Origin: Gammaproteobacteria bacterium
GTDB lineage: Bacteria; Pseudomonadota; Gammaproteobacteria; Pseudomonadales; Halieaceae
Direction of reading: 5' to 3'
NCBI GenBank assembly: GCA_030427085.1
Contig: JAUHXH010000003.1
Location: forward strand, 1 to 64,000
DNA: 64,000 nt
Of this stretch, positions 1 to 8,441 are shown piece after piece. The notes under the pieces were generated by a model. That model did no database searches, was not told the origin of the DNA, and worked only from the letters and a program-made list of their open reading frames with translations. The position numbers were made by a program, and so were the translations under genes. The stretch's first letter is position 1. Each line of letters begins with the position of its first letter.

Positions 1-1378
1 CCATGAAGGCCTGCACCGCGTCGAGATCGTTGGCGACCACCGAGAAGCGCTCGTCACGGTCGTGCAAGTCGGCCAGATGCGCCGGCAGGTGAACCTGGGC
101 GCCCACACCCGCCTGTTCGATGGCGGCGGGGAATTTTGCCGGATGGGCGGTGGCCAGCGTGACTACCGGCACATCAGCCGGCAAGTCGGCGTCCAGCGCC
201 GCGCGTAATCCAATGGCACTGTGCGGATCCAGCAGGTACTCGCAGTCATTCCAGGTCTGTGCGATCTGGGCGCAGGTTTCCTCGTCGTTCACACACTGAC
301 TGCTGAACAATTCCCGCGCCTGCGCCATGGCCTGCTCGGAAAAGTCGATATCGCCCTGATCAAAGCGCGCCATCAAATCGGCAATGGCCGCACCGTCACG
401 ACCATAAAGGTCGAACAACAGGCGCTCGAAGTTGCTGGACACGGTGATGTCCATGCTGGGTGACAAACTGTGCTCCAGGGGCTGGCGACCATACACGCCC
501 TGAGTCAGTACCCGATGCAGCACGTCGTTGCGGTTGGTGGCAATGATCAGGCGCTCAACCGGCAGGCCCATACCTTTGGCGAGATAGCCGGCAAAGATAT
601 CCCCGAAATTACCCGTAGGTACGGAGAAGGCCACTTTGCGATCCGGTGCGCCCAGCGCCACTGCAGCGTGAAAGTAGTACACGATCTGGGCCATGATGCG
701 CGCCCAGTTGATTGAGTTCACCGCCACCAGGCTGCGATCTTCTGGCAGGAAGTCGCGCTTGGCGAAGCTCGCTTTCACCATGGACTGGCAATCGTCGAAA
801 TTCCCTTCCACAGCGATGTTGTGAATGTTGTCGCCGGCAACAGTGGTCATCTGGCGGCGCTGCACCTCCGACACGCGCTGGTGCGGGTGCAGGATGAAAA
901 TGTCGATATTGTTGCAGCGGCGGCAGCCTTCGATGGCGGCGGAACCGGTATCGCCGGAGGTCGCCCCCATGATCACTACTTTGCGGTGCTGGCGTTCCAG
1001 CACGTAGTCCAGCAGGCGACCAAGCAGTTGCAGGGCGAAATCCTTGAACGCCAGCGTCGGGCCGTGGAACAACTCCATCACCCACTGGTTGTGCTGCACC
1101 TGCACCAGTGGGGCCACGGCGTTGTGGCGGAACTGGGCGTAGGTGTCATCGAGAATTGCGCGCAGGTCATCGGCGGGAATGCAGTCATCGACAAAGGGCG
1201 TGATGATCCGTTCCGCCAACTGCGGATAGGTCATGCCACGCATCTGCTCGATGTCGGCGGCGCTGAATTGCGGCAGGCTTTCCGGCACGTAGAGGCCACC
1301 ATCGGCGGCCAGCCCGGTCAGCAGTACCTGTTCAAAGTTGAGTGCGGGGGCCTGGCCCCGAGTGCTGATGTACTTCAC
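1..1378 (-). CDS. thrC: Threonine synthase (partial at left edge)
   Basis: PLP enzyme that converts O-phospho-L-homoserine to L-threonine in the cytoplasm. Translating the minus strand gives VKYISTRGQAPALNFEQVLL at the N-terminus, and the PLP-lysine motif LAFKDFALQ and a GATSGDTGSAA phosphate-binding loop follow. The start is GTG, preceded by AGGAAC. About 459 codons are present. Pseudomonas-type ThrC is only slightly longer, so only a few C-terminal residues lie outside the window. It sits 16 bp after hom and probably shares its transcript, the usual hom-thrC arrangement. No attenuator or leader peptide is visible between them. Confidence 0.95.
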   Translation of the reverse strand, partial: MKYISTRGQAPALNFEQVLLTGLAADGGLYVPESLPQFSAADIEQMRGMTYPQLAERIITPFVDDCIPADDLRAILDDTYAQFRHNAVAPLVQVQHNQWVMELFHGPTLAFKDFALQLLGRLLDYVLERQHRKVVIMGATSGDTGSAAIEGCRRCNNIDIFILHPHQRVSEVQRRQMTTVAGDNIHNIAVEGNFDDCQSMVKASFAKRDFLPEDRSLVAVNSINWARIMAQIVYYFHAAVALGAPDRKVAFSVPTGNFGDIFAGYLAKGMGLPVERLIIATNRNDVLHRVLTQGVYGRQPLEHSLSPSMDITVSSNFERLLFDLYGRDGAAIADLMARFDQGDIDFSEQAMAQARELFSSQCVNDEETCAQIAQTWNDCEYLLDPHSAIGLRAALDADLPADVPVVTLATAHPAKFPAAIEQAGVGAQVHLPAHLADLHDRDERFSVVANDLDAVQAFM

Positions 1379-1394
1379 GCGCTGTTCCTGTTGC

Positions 1395-2702
1395 TTATCC
1401 GTCCAGGCTCTCAACCCGAATACGGGCGATGCCATTGGTGATGCTGGGCAGGGCTTCAATCGCCGCCACGGCACTGTCGAGTTTGCCCTGCGCGGCCACG
1501 TTGGTGAGGATGATGACCGGCACGCGGGATTCGCCCTCTTCCGGCGCCTTCTGGATCAATGCCTCGATGCTGATTCCCTGTTGCGACAGGATACTGGCGA
1601 TATCGGACAGTACGCCGGGGCGATCTTCCGCTTCCATCCGCAGGTACCAGGCGGTTTCTACGTCTGCCATCGGCACTACGGGCAAGTCCTGCAAGGCCTG
1701 GCAATCGAATCCCAGGTGGGCCACACGGGGCTGCTGGCCTGCGCCCAGGTCGCGGGCCAGATCAACCACATCGGCAACCACCGCGGAGGCGGTAGGCGCT
1801 GCGCCGGCGCCGGCGCCGTAGTAAAGCGTCGGACCAACCGCACTGCCCTCTACCAGCACGGCGTTCTTCACGCCGTTCACATTGGCCAGCAATCGGTGCT
1901 CGGGAATCAGAGTGGGGTGAACGCGCAGTTCCACGCCGCGCTCGCTACGCCGCGCTACACCGAGGTGCTTGATGCGATAGCCCAACTCCTCAGCGTAATC
2001 TACATCCTCAGGTGTAAGGCGAGTAATACCCTCGCAGTAGACGCTGCTGAATTGCAGCGGTGTACCAAACGCAATGGCAGCCAAAATGACCAGTTTGTGA
2101 GCGGCGTCGATGCCCTCTACATCAAAGGTAGGATCCGCCTCGGCATAGCCCAGAGCCTGTGCTTCCGCCAACACATCGGCAAATTCACGACCCTTGTCGC
2201 GCATTTCGCTGAGAATGAAGTTACCAGTACCGTTGATAATGCCCGCCAACCAGCTGACCTGATTGGCCGATAGTCCTTCGCGTAGAGCCTTGATGATGGG
2301 AATGCCGCCAGCCACTGCAGCTTCATAACGCAGCGCTACACCCGCAGCATTGGCCGCAGCAAACAACTCGTTGCCAAACTCGGCGATCAGGGCTTTGTTG
2401 GCAGTGACCACGTGCTTGCCGTTGGCAATGGCCTTCTCTACCAGGTCTTTGGCGACGGTGGTGCCGCCGATCAGTTCGACCACGATGTCCACTTCCGGGT
2501 CATCAACCACCGCAAAGATGTCGCGGCTCACCTGATAGTTGGCGGTATCGCAATCGGGGTGATCCCGGCGCGCGCCGATGTGAGTAAGGGTCAATGGGCA
2601 GCGGGCATGGGCGGCAATATTGCCTTCGTCCTCGTGCAGCAGGCGGAAGGTGCCGCTACCGACGGTCCCCAGGCCACACAGGCCAATTTTCACAGCGTTC
2701 AA
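1395..2702 (-). CDS. hom: Homoserine dehydrogenase
   Basis: NAD(P)-dependent reduction of aspartate semialdehyde to homoserine, the branch point to threonine and methionine. The N-terminal Rossmann motif GLCGLGTVGSG is at residues 8-18, followed by the central catalytic domain (KALREGLSANQVSWLAGIING region). A C-terminal ACT domain (EDRPGVLSDIASILSQQGIS) suggests feedback control by threonine. The length of 435 aa is normal for the monofunctional Pseudomonas form. The start is TTG with GGGGA 8 nt upstream; a GTG four codons in is the alternative. It lies directly upstream of thrC. Confidence 0.96.
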   Translation of the reverse strand: MNAVKIGLCGLGTVGSGTFRLLHEDEGNIAAHARCPLTLTHIGARRDHPDCDTANYQVSRDIFAVVDDPEVDIVVELIGGTTVAKDLVEKAIANGKHVVTANKALIAEFGNELFAAANAAGVALRYEAAVAGGIPIIKALREGLSANQVSWLAGIINGTGNFILSEMRDKGREFADVLAEAQALGYAEADPTFDVEGIDAAHKLVILAAIAFGTPLQFSSVYCEGITRLTPEDVDYAEELGYRIKHLGVARRSERGVELRVHPTLIPEHRLLANVNGVKNAVLVEGSAVGPTLYYGAGAGAAPTASAVVADVVDLARDLGAGQQPRVAHLGFDCQALQDLPVVPMADVETAWYLRMEAEDRPGVLSDIASILSQQGISIEALIQKAPEEGESRVPVIILTNVAAQGKLDSAVAAIEALPSITNGIARIRVESLDG

Positions 2703-2766
2703 GCGAATGTCCCCAGAAAAGAAAAGAGCGCATGATACAGCAGAATCACTGCGCTCGCAGGCGGTC

Positions 2767-3954
2767 TCAGGCGAGACCGTCCTTGCGAATCATACGGCGG
2801 ATGTTGCGGATAGCCTGGCGGGTCCGGTGCTCGTTTTCGATCAGGCCAAAGCGCACAAAACCTTCACCGTATTCACCAAAGCCAATGCCGGGGGAAACGG
2901 CCACATCGGCCTCTTCCAGCAACTTCTTGCTAAATTCCAGCGAGCCCATTTCACGGTAACCCTCAGGAATCGGAGCCCACACAAACATGGTCGCCTTGGG
3001 CGGCTCCACCGGCCAACCGGCATCGTTCAAGCCTTTGCACAGCACGTCGCGACGACTGCGATAGCGCTCGCGGATCTCCGCCACACAGCTCTGGTCGCCC
3101 TCCAGCGCGGCGATACCCGCCACCTGGATCGGCGTGAACATGCCGTAATCGAGATAAGACTTCATACGCGCCAACGCGCCCACCAATTCGGGGTTACCGC
3201 AGCAAAAACCAATGCGCCAGCCCGGCATGGAATAGCTCTTGGACATGCTGAAGAATTCCACCGCGATATCTTTCGCGCCGGGCACTTGCAGGATGGACGG
3301 CGCCTCATAGCCATCGAAACAGAGATCGGCGTAGGCCAGATCCTGCACCACCCAGATGTTGTGCTCTTTCGCTATCTCGATCACTTTCTCGAAGAAGGGC
3401 AACTCCACGCAGTGGGCGGTGGGGTTGGACGGAAAGTTCAGCACCAGCATCTTGGGCTTGGGCCAGCTGTTGCGGATGGCGTTTTCCAGCTCGCCGAAAA
3501 AGGTTTCCTCATCCGACATGGGCACATGACGGATGTCTGCACCGGAGATCACGAAGCCGTAGGGGTGAATCGGATAGGAGGGGTTGGGCACCAGGATGGC
3601 GTCGCCCGGGCCCGTGGTGGCCAGCGCCAGGTGAGCCAGGCCCTCTTTCGAGCCCAGGGTGACAATGGCCTCGGTCTCGGGGTTCAGGTCCACGTCGTAG
3701 CGACGCTTGTACCAGTCACAAATGGCCTTGCGCAGGCGGGGAATACCCTTCGATTGGGAATAACGGTGGGTGTCACCACGGCGGGCGGTTTCCACCAGTT
3801 TGTCCACAATGTGGTCAGGCGTGGGCTGGTCGGGATTGCCCATGCCGAAATCAATGATATCGCGACCGGCGGCTCGCGCTTTCTGCTTCAGGTCACCAAT
3901 GATGTTGAAAACGTAAGGGGGGAGGCGCTGAATGCGCTGAAATTCCTGTTGCAC
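2767..3954 (-). CDS. alaC: Alanine-synthesising aminotransferase, class I (AlaC type)
   Basis: Fold-type I PLP aminotransferase of 395 aa, closest in style to AlaC/YfdZ, which makes alanine from pyruvate and glutamate. Seen motifs are the N-terminal [26 protein letters not shown], the PLP-contacting NFPSNPTAH and the Schiff-base lysine in [16 protein letters not shown]. The start codon is GTG. It is followed 64 bp later by hom-thrC and may be co-transcribed. Other amino acid donors are possible, because this subfamily is not cleanly separable by eye. Confidence 0.88.
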   Translation of the reverse strand: MQQEFQRIQRLPPYVFNIIGDLKQKARAAGRDIIDFGMGNPDQPTPDHIVDKLVETARRGDTHRYSQSKGIPRLRKAICDWYKRRYDVDLNPETEAIVTLGSKEGLAHLALATTGPGDAILVPNPSYPIHPYGFVISGADIRHVPMSDEETFFGELENAIRNSWPKPKMLVLNFPSNPTAHCVELPFFEKVIEIAKEHNIWVVQDLAYADLCFDGYEAPSILQVPGAKDIAVEFFSMSKSYSMPGWRIGFCCGNPELVGALARMKSYLDYGMFTPIQVAGIAALEGDQSCVAEIRERYRSRRDVLCKGLNDAGWPVEPPKATMFVWAPIPEGYREMGSLEFSKKLLEEADVAVSPGIGFGEYGEGFVRFGLIENEHRTRQAIRNIRRMIRKDGLA

Positions 3955-4017
3955 GGCGGGTCACTTCACTAGGGGCGGCCGTAGCCGCGTGAAAAACGGC
4001 CTGAAACATTACGGCGC

Positions 4018-4046
4018 GGCTCCGCCAGTGTCAACGCGGCGGAGCC
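4018..4046 (-). terminator. Stem-loop downstream of dsbC
   Basis: Perfect 9-bp inverted repeat GGCTCCGCC / GGCGGAGCC with an 11-nt loop, 19 bp after the dsbC stop. There is no uridine tract directly after it on the minus strand, so it may be a weak or Rho-assisted terminator. Confidence 0.4.
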
Positions 4047-4064
4047 CTTCGAGTGCGGTAAAAA

Positions 4065-4811
4065 TTACTCCGCGAGCAACATCGCGCTCAATTGCTCCGC
4101 GGGCTGGTAGCCGGGGATGAGCTGGCCGTTCTCCAGCACGATGGCTGGCGTACCGGTCACACCGGCTTTCATGCCGATGTTGTACTGATCCGCTACCGGG
4201 TTGCCCGGGCAGACGTTATCGGGCAGTGTTTCACCCGCTTTCATTCGGGTCAGGGCATCGCCAGGGTTGTTGGCACACCAGGCGGTGGCCAGCAGGCGGT
4301 AGCCGTCGCTGCCCACGCCACCGCGGGGGTAAGCCACGTAGCGCACCTCAATGCCACGCTTGTTCAGCTCGGGCACTTCCCGGTGCAGCTTGCGACAGTA
4401 GCCACAGGTCACATCGGTGAAAACAGTGATGTGCGCTTTGGTTTCGCCTTTCGCCGGGAACACGATCATGTCTTTATCAGCCACACCCGCGATCAGGGTT
4501 TCCCGCTCGCCGTTGCGGCGCTCTTCACCCAGGTTCACAAAACCATCATTCGTTACCTGGAACAGGTCGCCCACCAGAAAGTACTCGCCGCTCTCTGTGG
4601 CATAAACCACCGGACCATTGGCAAACTGCACTGCGTACATGCCAGGCAGTTCGCTGGTGCTCACGGACTCCACCGCCAGGCCGGCATCGGGATTTTCCAG
4701 GGCCGCACGCAGCTTTGCCTCCACGGCCTTGTCAGCGGGTTCACCGGCGCTCACTGCCTGAGCGATCATCAGGCTCATGGCGACCATTCCCGCCGCGATT
4801 TTGTTCAACAT
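4065..4811 (-). CDS. dsbC: Periplasmic disulfide isomerase DsbC
   Basis: Thiol:disulfide interchange protein that reshuffles wrong disulfides in the periplasm and is kept reduced by DsbD. The protein starts MLNKIAAGMVAMSLMIAQAV, a clear signal peptide, and an N-terminal dimerisation domain follows. The thioredoxin fold carries the active site CGYC in FTDVTCGYCRKLH, with the cis-proline loop GVTGTPAIVL near the C-terminus. This start has AGAGGTAAG upstream, while a longer frame reading to 4871 lacks support. Mature length is typical. It lies just downstream of xerD, the same xerD-dsbC order as in many gammaproteobacteria. Confidence 0.95.
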   Translation of the reverse strand: MLNKIAAGMVAMSLMIAQAVSAGEPADKAVEAKLRAALENPDAGLAVESVSTSELPGMYAVQFANGPVVYATESGEYFLVGDLFQVTNDGFVNLGEERRNGERETLIAGVADKDMIVFPAKGETKAHITVFTDVTCGYCRKLHREVPELNKRGIEVRYVAYPRGGVGSDGYRLLATAWCANNPGDALTRMKAGETLPDNVCPGNPVADQYNIGMKAGVTGTPAIVLENGQLIPGYQPAEQLSAMLLAE

Positions 4812-4906
4812 GCTCTTACCTCTAAATTTAATTCCTGGCGTTTGCGCCCGACCTTTTGAGCGGCTTACCACCGCGAAGTTCCCTGCACTGCACCCTACCC
4901 CGGACC

Positions 4907-5812
4907 CTAGCCACGAGGATGGTGCTGGGCGTGCAACTCCTGCATCCGCTGCCTGGCCACGTGGGTGTAGATCTGCGTGGTGGTCAGGTCGCTGTGCCCA
5001 AGCAGTAACTGTACCACGCGCAGGTCCGCACCGTGATTCAGCAAATGTGTGGCAAAGGCGTGGCGCAGGGTATGGGGGGACAGCGGCTTGGTGATGCCGG
5101 CGCGTCGGGCGTAGATTTTAATACGATACCAAAAGGCCTGGCGAGTCATCGGCCCGCCTTTCTTGCTGGGAAACAACTCATCTCCCGGGCGTCCGCGCAG
5201 CAACTCCCCGCGCGCACCGGACAGGTAATCCTGCAACCATGCCAGCGCTTCTTCGCCCATGGGCACCAGCCGTTCTTTCGAACCCTTGCCGAACACGCGA
5301 ATTACGCCCTGATTCAGGCTGACCTGCACGATCTGCAAACTCACCAGCTCACTGACGCGCAAACCGCAGGCGTAGAGCAGTTCCAGCATGGTGCGGTCGC
5401 GCATTTCAAGCACATCGTCGGTATCCGGGGCCGCCAATAACCGCTCCACTTCCTGCTCACTCAGGCTTTTGGGCAAGGGCCGCCCCAGTTTGGGGCTATC
5501 GATATTGAGGGTTGGATCGACGCTGATCCGATTTTCACGCAGTTGGTGGCGGTAGTAGCCCCGTACACTGGACAGGAAACGGGCGGTAGAACGGGGTGAC
5601 TGCCCCTGTTCCATGCGCGCACCGAGGTAGGCCTGCAGGTCGGTACTCTGGGCTTGCCTGATCTCACCACGCCCCGTGTTACGCAACCAGTGGGCGTAGT
5701 GATTGAGGTCGCGCCGATAAGAAGACAGGGTGTTGTCACTGAGACCTTTCTCGGTCCACAGCGCGTCCAGATAAAGTTCGATTTCGGGAAGTGTGTCTGA
5801 GGGTGCCGGCAT
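4907..5812 (-). CDS. xerD: Site-specific tyrosine recombinase XerD
   Basis: Chromosome dimer resolvase that acts with XerC at dif, under control of FtsK. The protein has 301 aa with an N-terminal SAM-like core-binding domain (about 8-92) and a C-terminal catalytic domain. The catalytic residues are visible: Arg in ACGLRVSELVSL, His/Arg in SPHTLRHAFATHLLNH, His in LLGHSDLTTTQ and the nucleophile Tyr in IYTHV. Neighbouring dsbC supports assignment as XerD rather than an integrase. No dif-like site was identified in the window. Confidence 0.96.
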   Translation of the reverse strand: MPAPSDTLPEIELYLDALWTEKGLSDNTLSSYRRDLNHYAHWLRNTGRGEIRQAQSTDLQAYLGARMEQGQSPRSTARFLSSVRGYYRHQLRENRISVDPTLNIDSPKLGRPLPKSLSEQEVERLLAAPDTDDVLEMRDRTMLELLYACGLRVSELVSLQIVQVSLNQGVIRVFGKGSKERLVPMGEEALAWLQDYLSGARGELLRGRPGDELFPSKKGGPMTRQAFWYRIKIYARRAGITKPLSPHTLRHAFATHLLNHGADLRVVQLLLGHSDLTTTQIYTHVARQRMQELHAQHHPRG

Positions 5813-5840
5813 TCGGGTAAATTACCACGCTTCAGGCATA

Positions 5841-5870
5841 AAAAAAGCGACCACGTGGGTCGCTTTTTTC
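5841..5870 (-). terminator. Rho-independent terminator of the rpsP-rplS operon
   Basis: AAAAAAGCGACC-CACGTG-type hairpin with an A-run and T-run on both sides (AAAAAAGCGACCACGTGGGT then CGCTTTTTTC). It lies 15 bp beyond the rplS stop and is symmetric, so it could also stop plus-strand transcription. Confidence 0.9.
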
Positions 5871-5885
5871 GGTAGTAACCGGCGC

Positions 5886-6245
5886 TTAGTTCTTGGCCAG
5901 CTTTTCCTTGATGCGGGCCGCTTTACCGCTCAGCTCACGCAGGTAGTACAGCTTGGCCTGACGCACGTCGCCGCGACGCTTGACGCTGATGCTGTCAACG
6001 AGGGGGCTGTAAGTCTGGAAGGTACGCTCAACGCCCACACCGTGGGAGATTTTACGCACGGTGAAAGCAGAGTTCAGGCCGCGGTTACGCTTGCCCAGTA
6101 CCACGCCTTCGAAGGCCTGCAGACGCTCGCGGGTACCTTCTTTTACTTTAACCTGCACAACCACGGTGTCACCCGGGCCGAATTCGGGCAGGTCCTTTTC
6201 CATCTGCTCTGCGTCCAGGGCAGAGATAATTTTGTTGGTGCTCAT
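5886..6245 (-). CDS. rplS: 50S ribosomal protein L19
   Basis: Ribosomal protein at the 30S-50S interface. It has 119 aa with [16 protein letters not shown] and [17 protein letters not shown], the conserved L19 signature. It is the last gene of the rpsP-rimM-trmD-rplS operon and is followed by a strong terminator. A purine-rich ribosome binding site (AGGAGCAC) precedes the ATG. Confidence 0.98.
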   Translation of the reverse strand: MSTNKIISALDAEQMEKDLPEFGPGDTVVVQVKVKEGTRERLQAFEGVVLGKRNRGLNSAFTVRKISHGVGVERTFQTYSPLVDSISVKRRGDVRQAKLYYLRELSGKAARIKEKLAKN

Positions 6246-6301
6246 GGATGTGCTCCTGTTGATTTAGTTCGTAGCTTCACAGCTAGTTGCAATTAAAATG
6301 T

Positions 6302-7039
6302 TCACTCGCGTTCGCGGAGGTAATCCGCCAACAATTCCTCTTCCTCCGGGCTCAACTCACGCTGCTGCAGCAAATCTGGCCGCCGCTCGTGCGTTCTGCC
6401 CAGCGCCTGTTTCAGGCGCCAACGGCGAATCTGTTCGTGATTGCCGCTGAGTAATACTTCCGGAACAACCGCTCCGCGGTAGTCCTCGGGCCGGGTGTAG
6501 TGAGGGCAATCCAGCAGTCCATCGGCGTAGGAATCTTCCTGCGCGGACTGTTCATGCCCCAGTGCACCGGGCAGGTGGCGAATGACTGCGTCGATCACCA
6601 CCATGGCGGGTAACTCTCCGCCACTTAATACATAGTCGCCGATGGATACCTCTTCATCGACCTCGGCCTGGATCAATCGTTCATCCACACCTTCATATCG
6701 CCCCGCCACCAATATCAACGCAGGTTCCTGCGCGAGGGCCACAGCCCGCTGGTGATCGAAGCGGCGCCCCTGGGGCGACAGGTAAATCACCCTGCCCTGC
6801 CCACCGGCGCTGTCCCGCGCAGCGGCAATGGCCTGCTGCAGCGGATCGATCTTCATCAACATACCCGGGCCGCCGCCGTAGGGTCTGTCGTCCACCGTGC
6901 GATGTTTGTCCACGGTGTAGTCCCGGGGGTTGCTGTGACTGAGGGTCAGTAAACCCTCTTTCACCGCTCTGCCGCTGATGCCGTAATCGCTTACCGCCGC
7001 GAACATCTCCGGGAACAGGCTGACGAGTGCAATATGCAT
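6302..7039 (-). CDS. trmD: tRNA (guanine-37-N1)-methyltransferase
   Basis: SPOUT-family enzyme that makes m1G37 in tRNAs that read CUN, CCN and CGG codons, preventing +1 frameshifting. It has 245 aa. The trefoil-knot SAM site is seen in [11 protein letters not shown] and [19 protein letters not shown], and the [11 protein letters not shown] loop is conserved. It is the third gene of the operon, 10 bp from rimM. Confidence 0.98.
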   Translation of the reverse strand: MHIALVSLFPEMFAAVSDYGISGRAVKEGLLTLSHSNPRDYTVDKHRTVDDRPYGGGPGMLMKIDPLQQAIAAARDSAGGQGRVIYLSPQGRRFDHQRAVALAQEPALILVAGRYEGVDERLIQAEVDEEVSIGDYVLSGGELPAMVVIDAVIRHLPGALGHEQSAQEDSYADGLLDCPHYTRPEDYRGAVVPEVLLSGNHEQIRRWRLKQALGRTHERRPDLLQQRELSPEEEELLADYLRERE

Positions 7040-7049
7040 ACGCCGCCGT

Positions 7050-7589
7050 TCAGTAATCTCTGGCCCAGTCGACGCTCATGGTGCCCGCCGCCAGGTCAAT
7101 GCCGGTAACCACGTCATCCGGCAGGTAGGGTAGCAGGCGCTCTTCGTCGTCCACGCTGCCCTCACAGGGCTTCACCACCAACACGTCGTTGGCGCCGGTT
7201 TCGATCAGGTAGTCCACTGTCCCCAGCAAATACCGCTCGTCACCCTCTGTGCACCAGACTTCAAGGCCCTGCAACTGATGCCAGTAATAATCGCCCTCTT
7301 CCAAATCGGGAAGAGACAGCCGGGGTACGCTGATTTCAACACCGCGAAGCAGTTCTGCCTCATTGCGGTCATCGACCCCGACAATATGGGCCACCAGGCC
7401 CTTGCCTTGCCGCCGCCCCTGATCGAACTCGACGGGTTTATTACCCTGTCTGCTCTTGAGCGTGCAGCCACCGTACTCGAGGAAGTTTTCCATCGGATCG
7501 GTGTAGGAGTGAATTTTCACCCAGCCTTTAATGCCATAGGCCCCGGTAATGCGGCCAATGACGAGTTCAGTGGATGCGGGCTCACTCAC
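7050..7589 (-). CDS. rimM: 16S rRNA processing protein RimM
   Basis: Assembly factor for the 30S head, acting with S19 near helices 31 and 33b. It has 179 aa. The N-terminal RimM barrel begins [20 protein letters not shown], and the C-terminal PRC-barrel holds [17 protein letters not shown] and [10 protein letters not shown]. It lies in the standard position between rpsP and trmD, separated by 16 bp and 10 bp. Confidence 0.97.
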   Translation of the reverse strand: MSEPASTELVIGRITGAYGIKGWVKIHSYTDPMENFLEYGGCTLKSRQGNKPVEFDQGRRQGKGLVAHIVGVDDRNEAELLRGVEISVPRLSLPDLEEGDYYWHQLQGLEVWCTEGDERYLLGTVDYLIETGANDVLVVKPCEGSVDDEERLLPYLPDDVVTGIDLAAGTMSVDWARDY

Positions 7590-7605
7590 GGCACCCGTCT
7601 CCCAC

Positions 7606-7857
7606 TCAGGCAGCTGCTGCGGAAGCTTCCTTCACCAGCGCGGAAACGCGCTCGGACAGCTGGGCACCCTGGCCCTGCCAGTAAGCGATACGATCCGCAT
7701 CAACACGCAGGCGCTCTTCCTGGCCACGAGCTACGGGGTTGAAGAAACCCACACGCTCAATGAATCGGCCGTTGCGCGCATTGCGGCTGTCGGTCACGGT
7801 CAGGTGGTAGAAGGGACGCTTCTTGGAACCACCACGAGCTAGACGAATTGTTACCAT
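7606..7857 (-). CDS. rpsP: 30S ribosomal protein S16
   Basis: Small-subunit assembly protein of 83 aa. The true start is [19 protein letters not shown], the universal S16 N-terminus; a frame extending to 7920 is not supported. The C-terminus is slightly extended and alanine-rich. It is the first gene of the operon, about 90 nt downstream of a good sigma-70 promoter. Confidence 0.98.
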   Translation of the reverse strand: MVTIRLARGGSKKRPFYHLTVTDSRNARNGRFIERVGFFNPVARGQEERLRVDADRIAYWQGQGAQLSERVSALVKEASAAAA

Positions 7858-7951
7858 ATTCCGTAAATTCCTGAAAAGTTGCTGGGATCTGCGCCGAACT
7901 CGACAACTGCCCCACGACAAATTCCGGCCAGAGGCCGACTAAAGGTGGCGT

Positions 7952-7980
7952 ATCATACGCGAATAGTCTGGGTTTTGAAA
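7952..7980 (-). promoter_or_regulatory. Sigma-70 promoter of rpsP operon
   Basis: Read on the minus strand: -35 TTTCAA (7980-7975), 17-bp spacer, -10 TATGAT (7957-7952). The -10 sits inside GCGTATGATACGC, itself a short palindrome. The leader of about 90 nt holds a GGCCTCTGGCC mini-hairpin. Confidence 0.7.
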
Positions 7981-8073
7981 GCCTGTTTTTGGCATTTTTT
8001 GTAGGGAATTCGGGGGGTTAGGAAATTCCTCTATCACCGGCAAATACGCGTCTGTTTATGAGCTCTGCACTCC

Positions 8074-8192
8074 GGCCCTCGAGTTGACAGGCTTTGCTAC
8101 GGAACCGCCAAAAAGCGTCGTCCATGACAGGCTGCACATCGGCCATCCATGGCCGCTGAGCTTCCTCCGCAAAGCCTGTCAACTCGAGGCCC
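8074..8192. repeat. Nested hairpin repeat, copy 1
   Basis: Outer arms CTCGAGTTGACAGGCTTTGC (8078-8097) and its exact complement at 8169-8188 give a 20-bp perfect stem. The 71-nt interior holds a small hairpin (CGGCC-ATCCAT-GGCCG, 8140-8155). In inverted orientation it also holds the same 36-nt block (8100-8135) and 9-nt block (8158-8166) that occur in copy 2. It lies in the 584-bp gap between rpsP and ffh, which contains no gene. Function unknown. Confidence 0.85.
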
Positions 8193-8289
8193 TACCTACG
8201 ATACCAGCGAATCAACATCACCGGGCATTAGGTACGAAGAATCAATAATCGCGTCCGGAGCGCAAACAAGTGAATTACGGACCGACAGA

Positions 8290-8410
8290 GGCCGCTGAGT
8301 CGTACACCCTTTTTTCAGGAAGCTCTGGCGCCATGGATGGCGCCAGCGCAGCCTGTCATGGACGACGCTTTTTGGCGGTTCCGGAAAAAAGGGTGTACGA
8401 CTCAGCGGCC
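8290..8410. repeat. Nested hairpin repeat, copy 2
   Basis: A 27-bp perfect outer stem (8290-8316 paired with 8384-8410) encloses a 67-nt interior. Inside are AGGAAGCTC (8317-8325), an inner hairpin CTGGCGCC-ATGGAT-GGCGCCAG (8325-8346) and a 36-nt block (8348-8383) identical to copy 1 in the opposite orientation. The outer stem sequence is unrelated to that of copy 1. It starts 32 bp beyond the ffh stop and may also act as a 3' structure for ffh. Confidence 0.88.
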
Positions 8411-8441
8411 GTCCTACGAAGCTCCAACACCCCAGAACCGG

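Noticed and set aside
1379-1394. Attenuator or threonine leader for hom-thrC
   Set aside because: Only 16 bp separate the genes, and no Thr-rich leader peptide or hairpin is upstream of hom.
2620-3972. 450-codon open frame on plus opposite the AlaC-type gene
   Set aside because: A composition shadow of a high-GC coding sequence; the minus-strand aminotransferase is complete with all catalytic motifs.
4907-5812. XerD gene as a phage or island integrase
   Set aside because: Normal XerD length, dsbC neighbour and core-gene surroundings make it the chromosomal recombinase.
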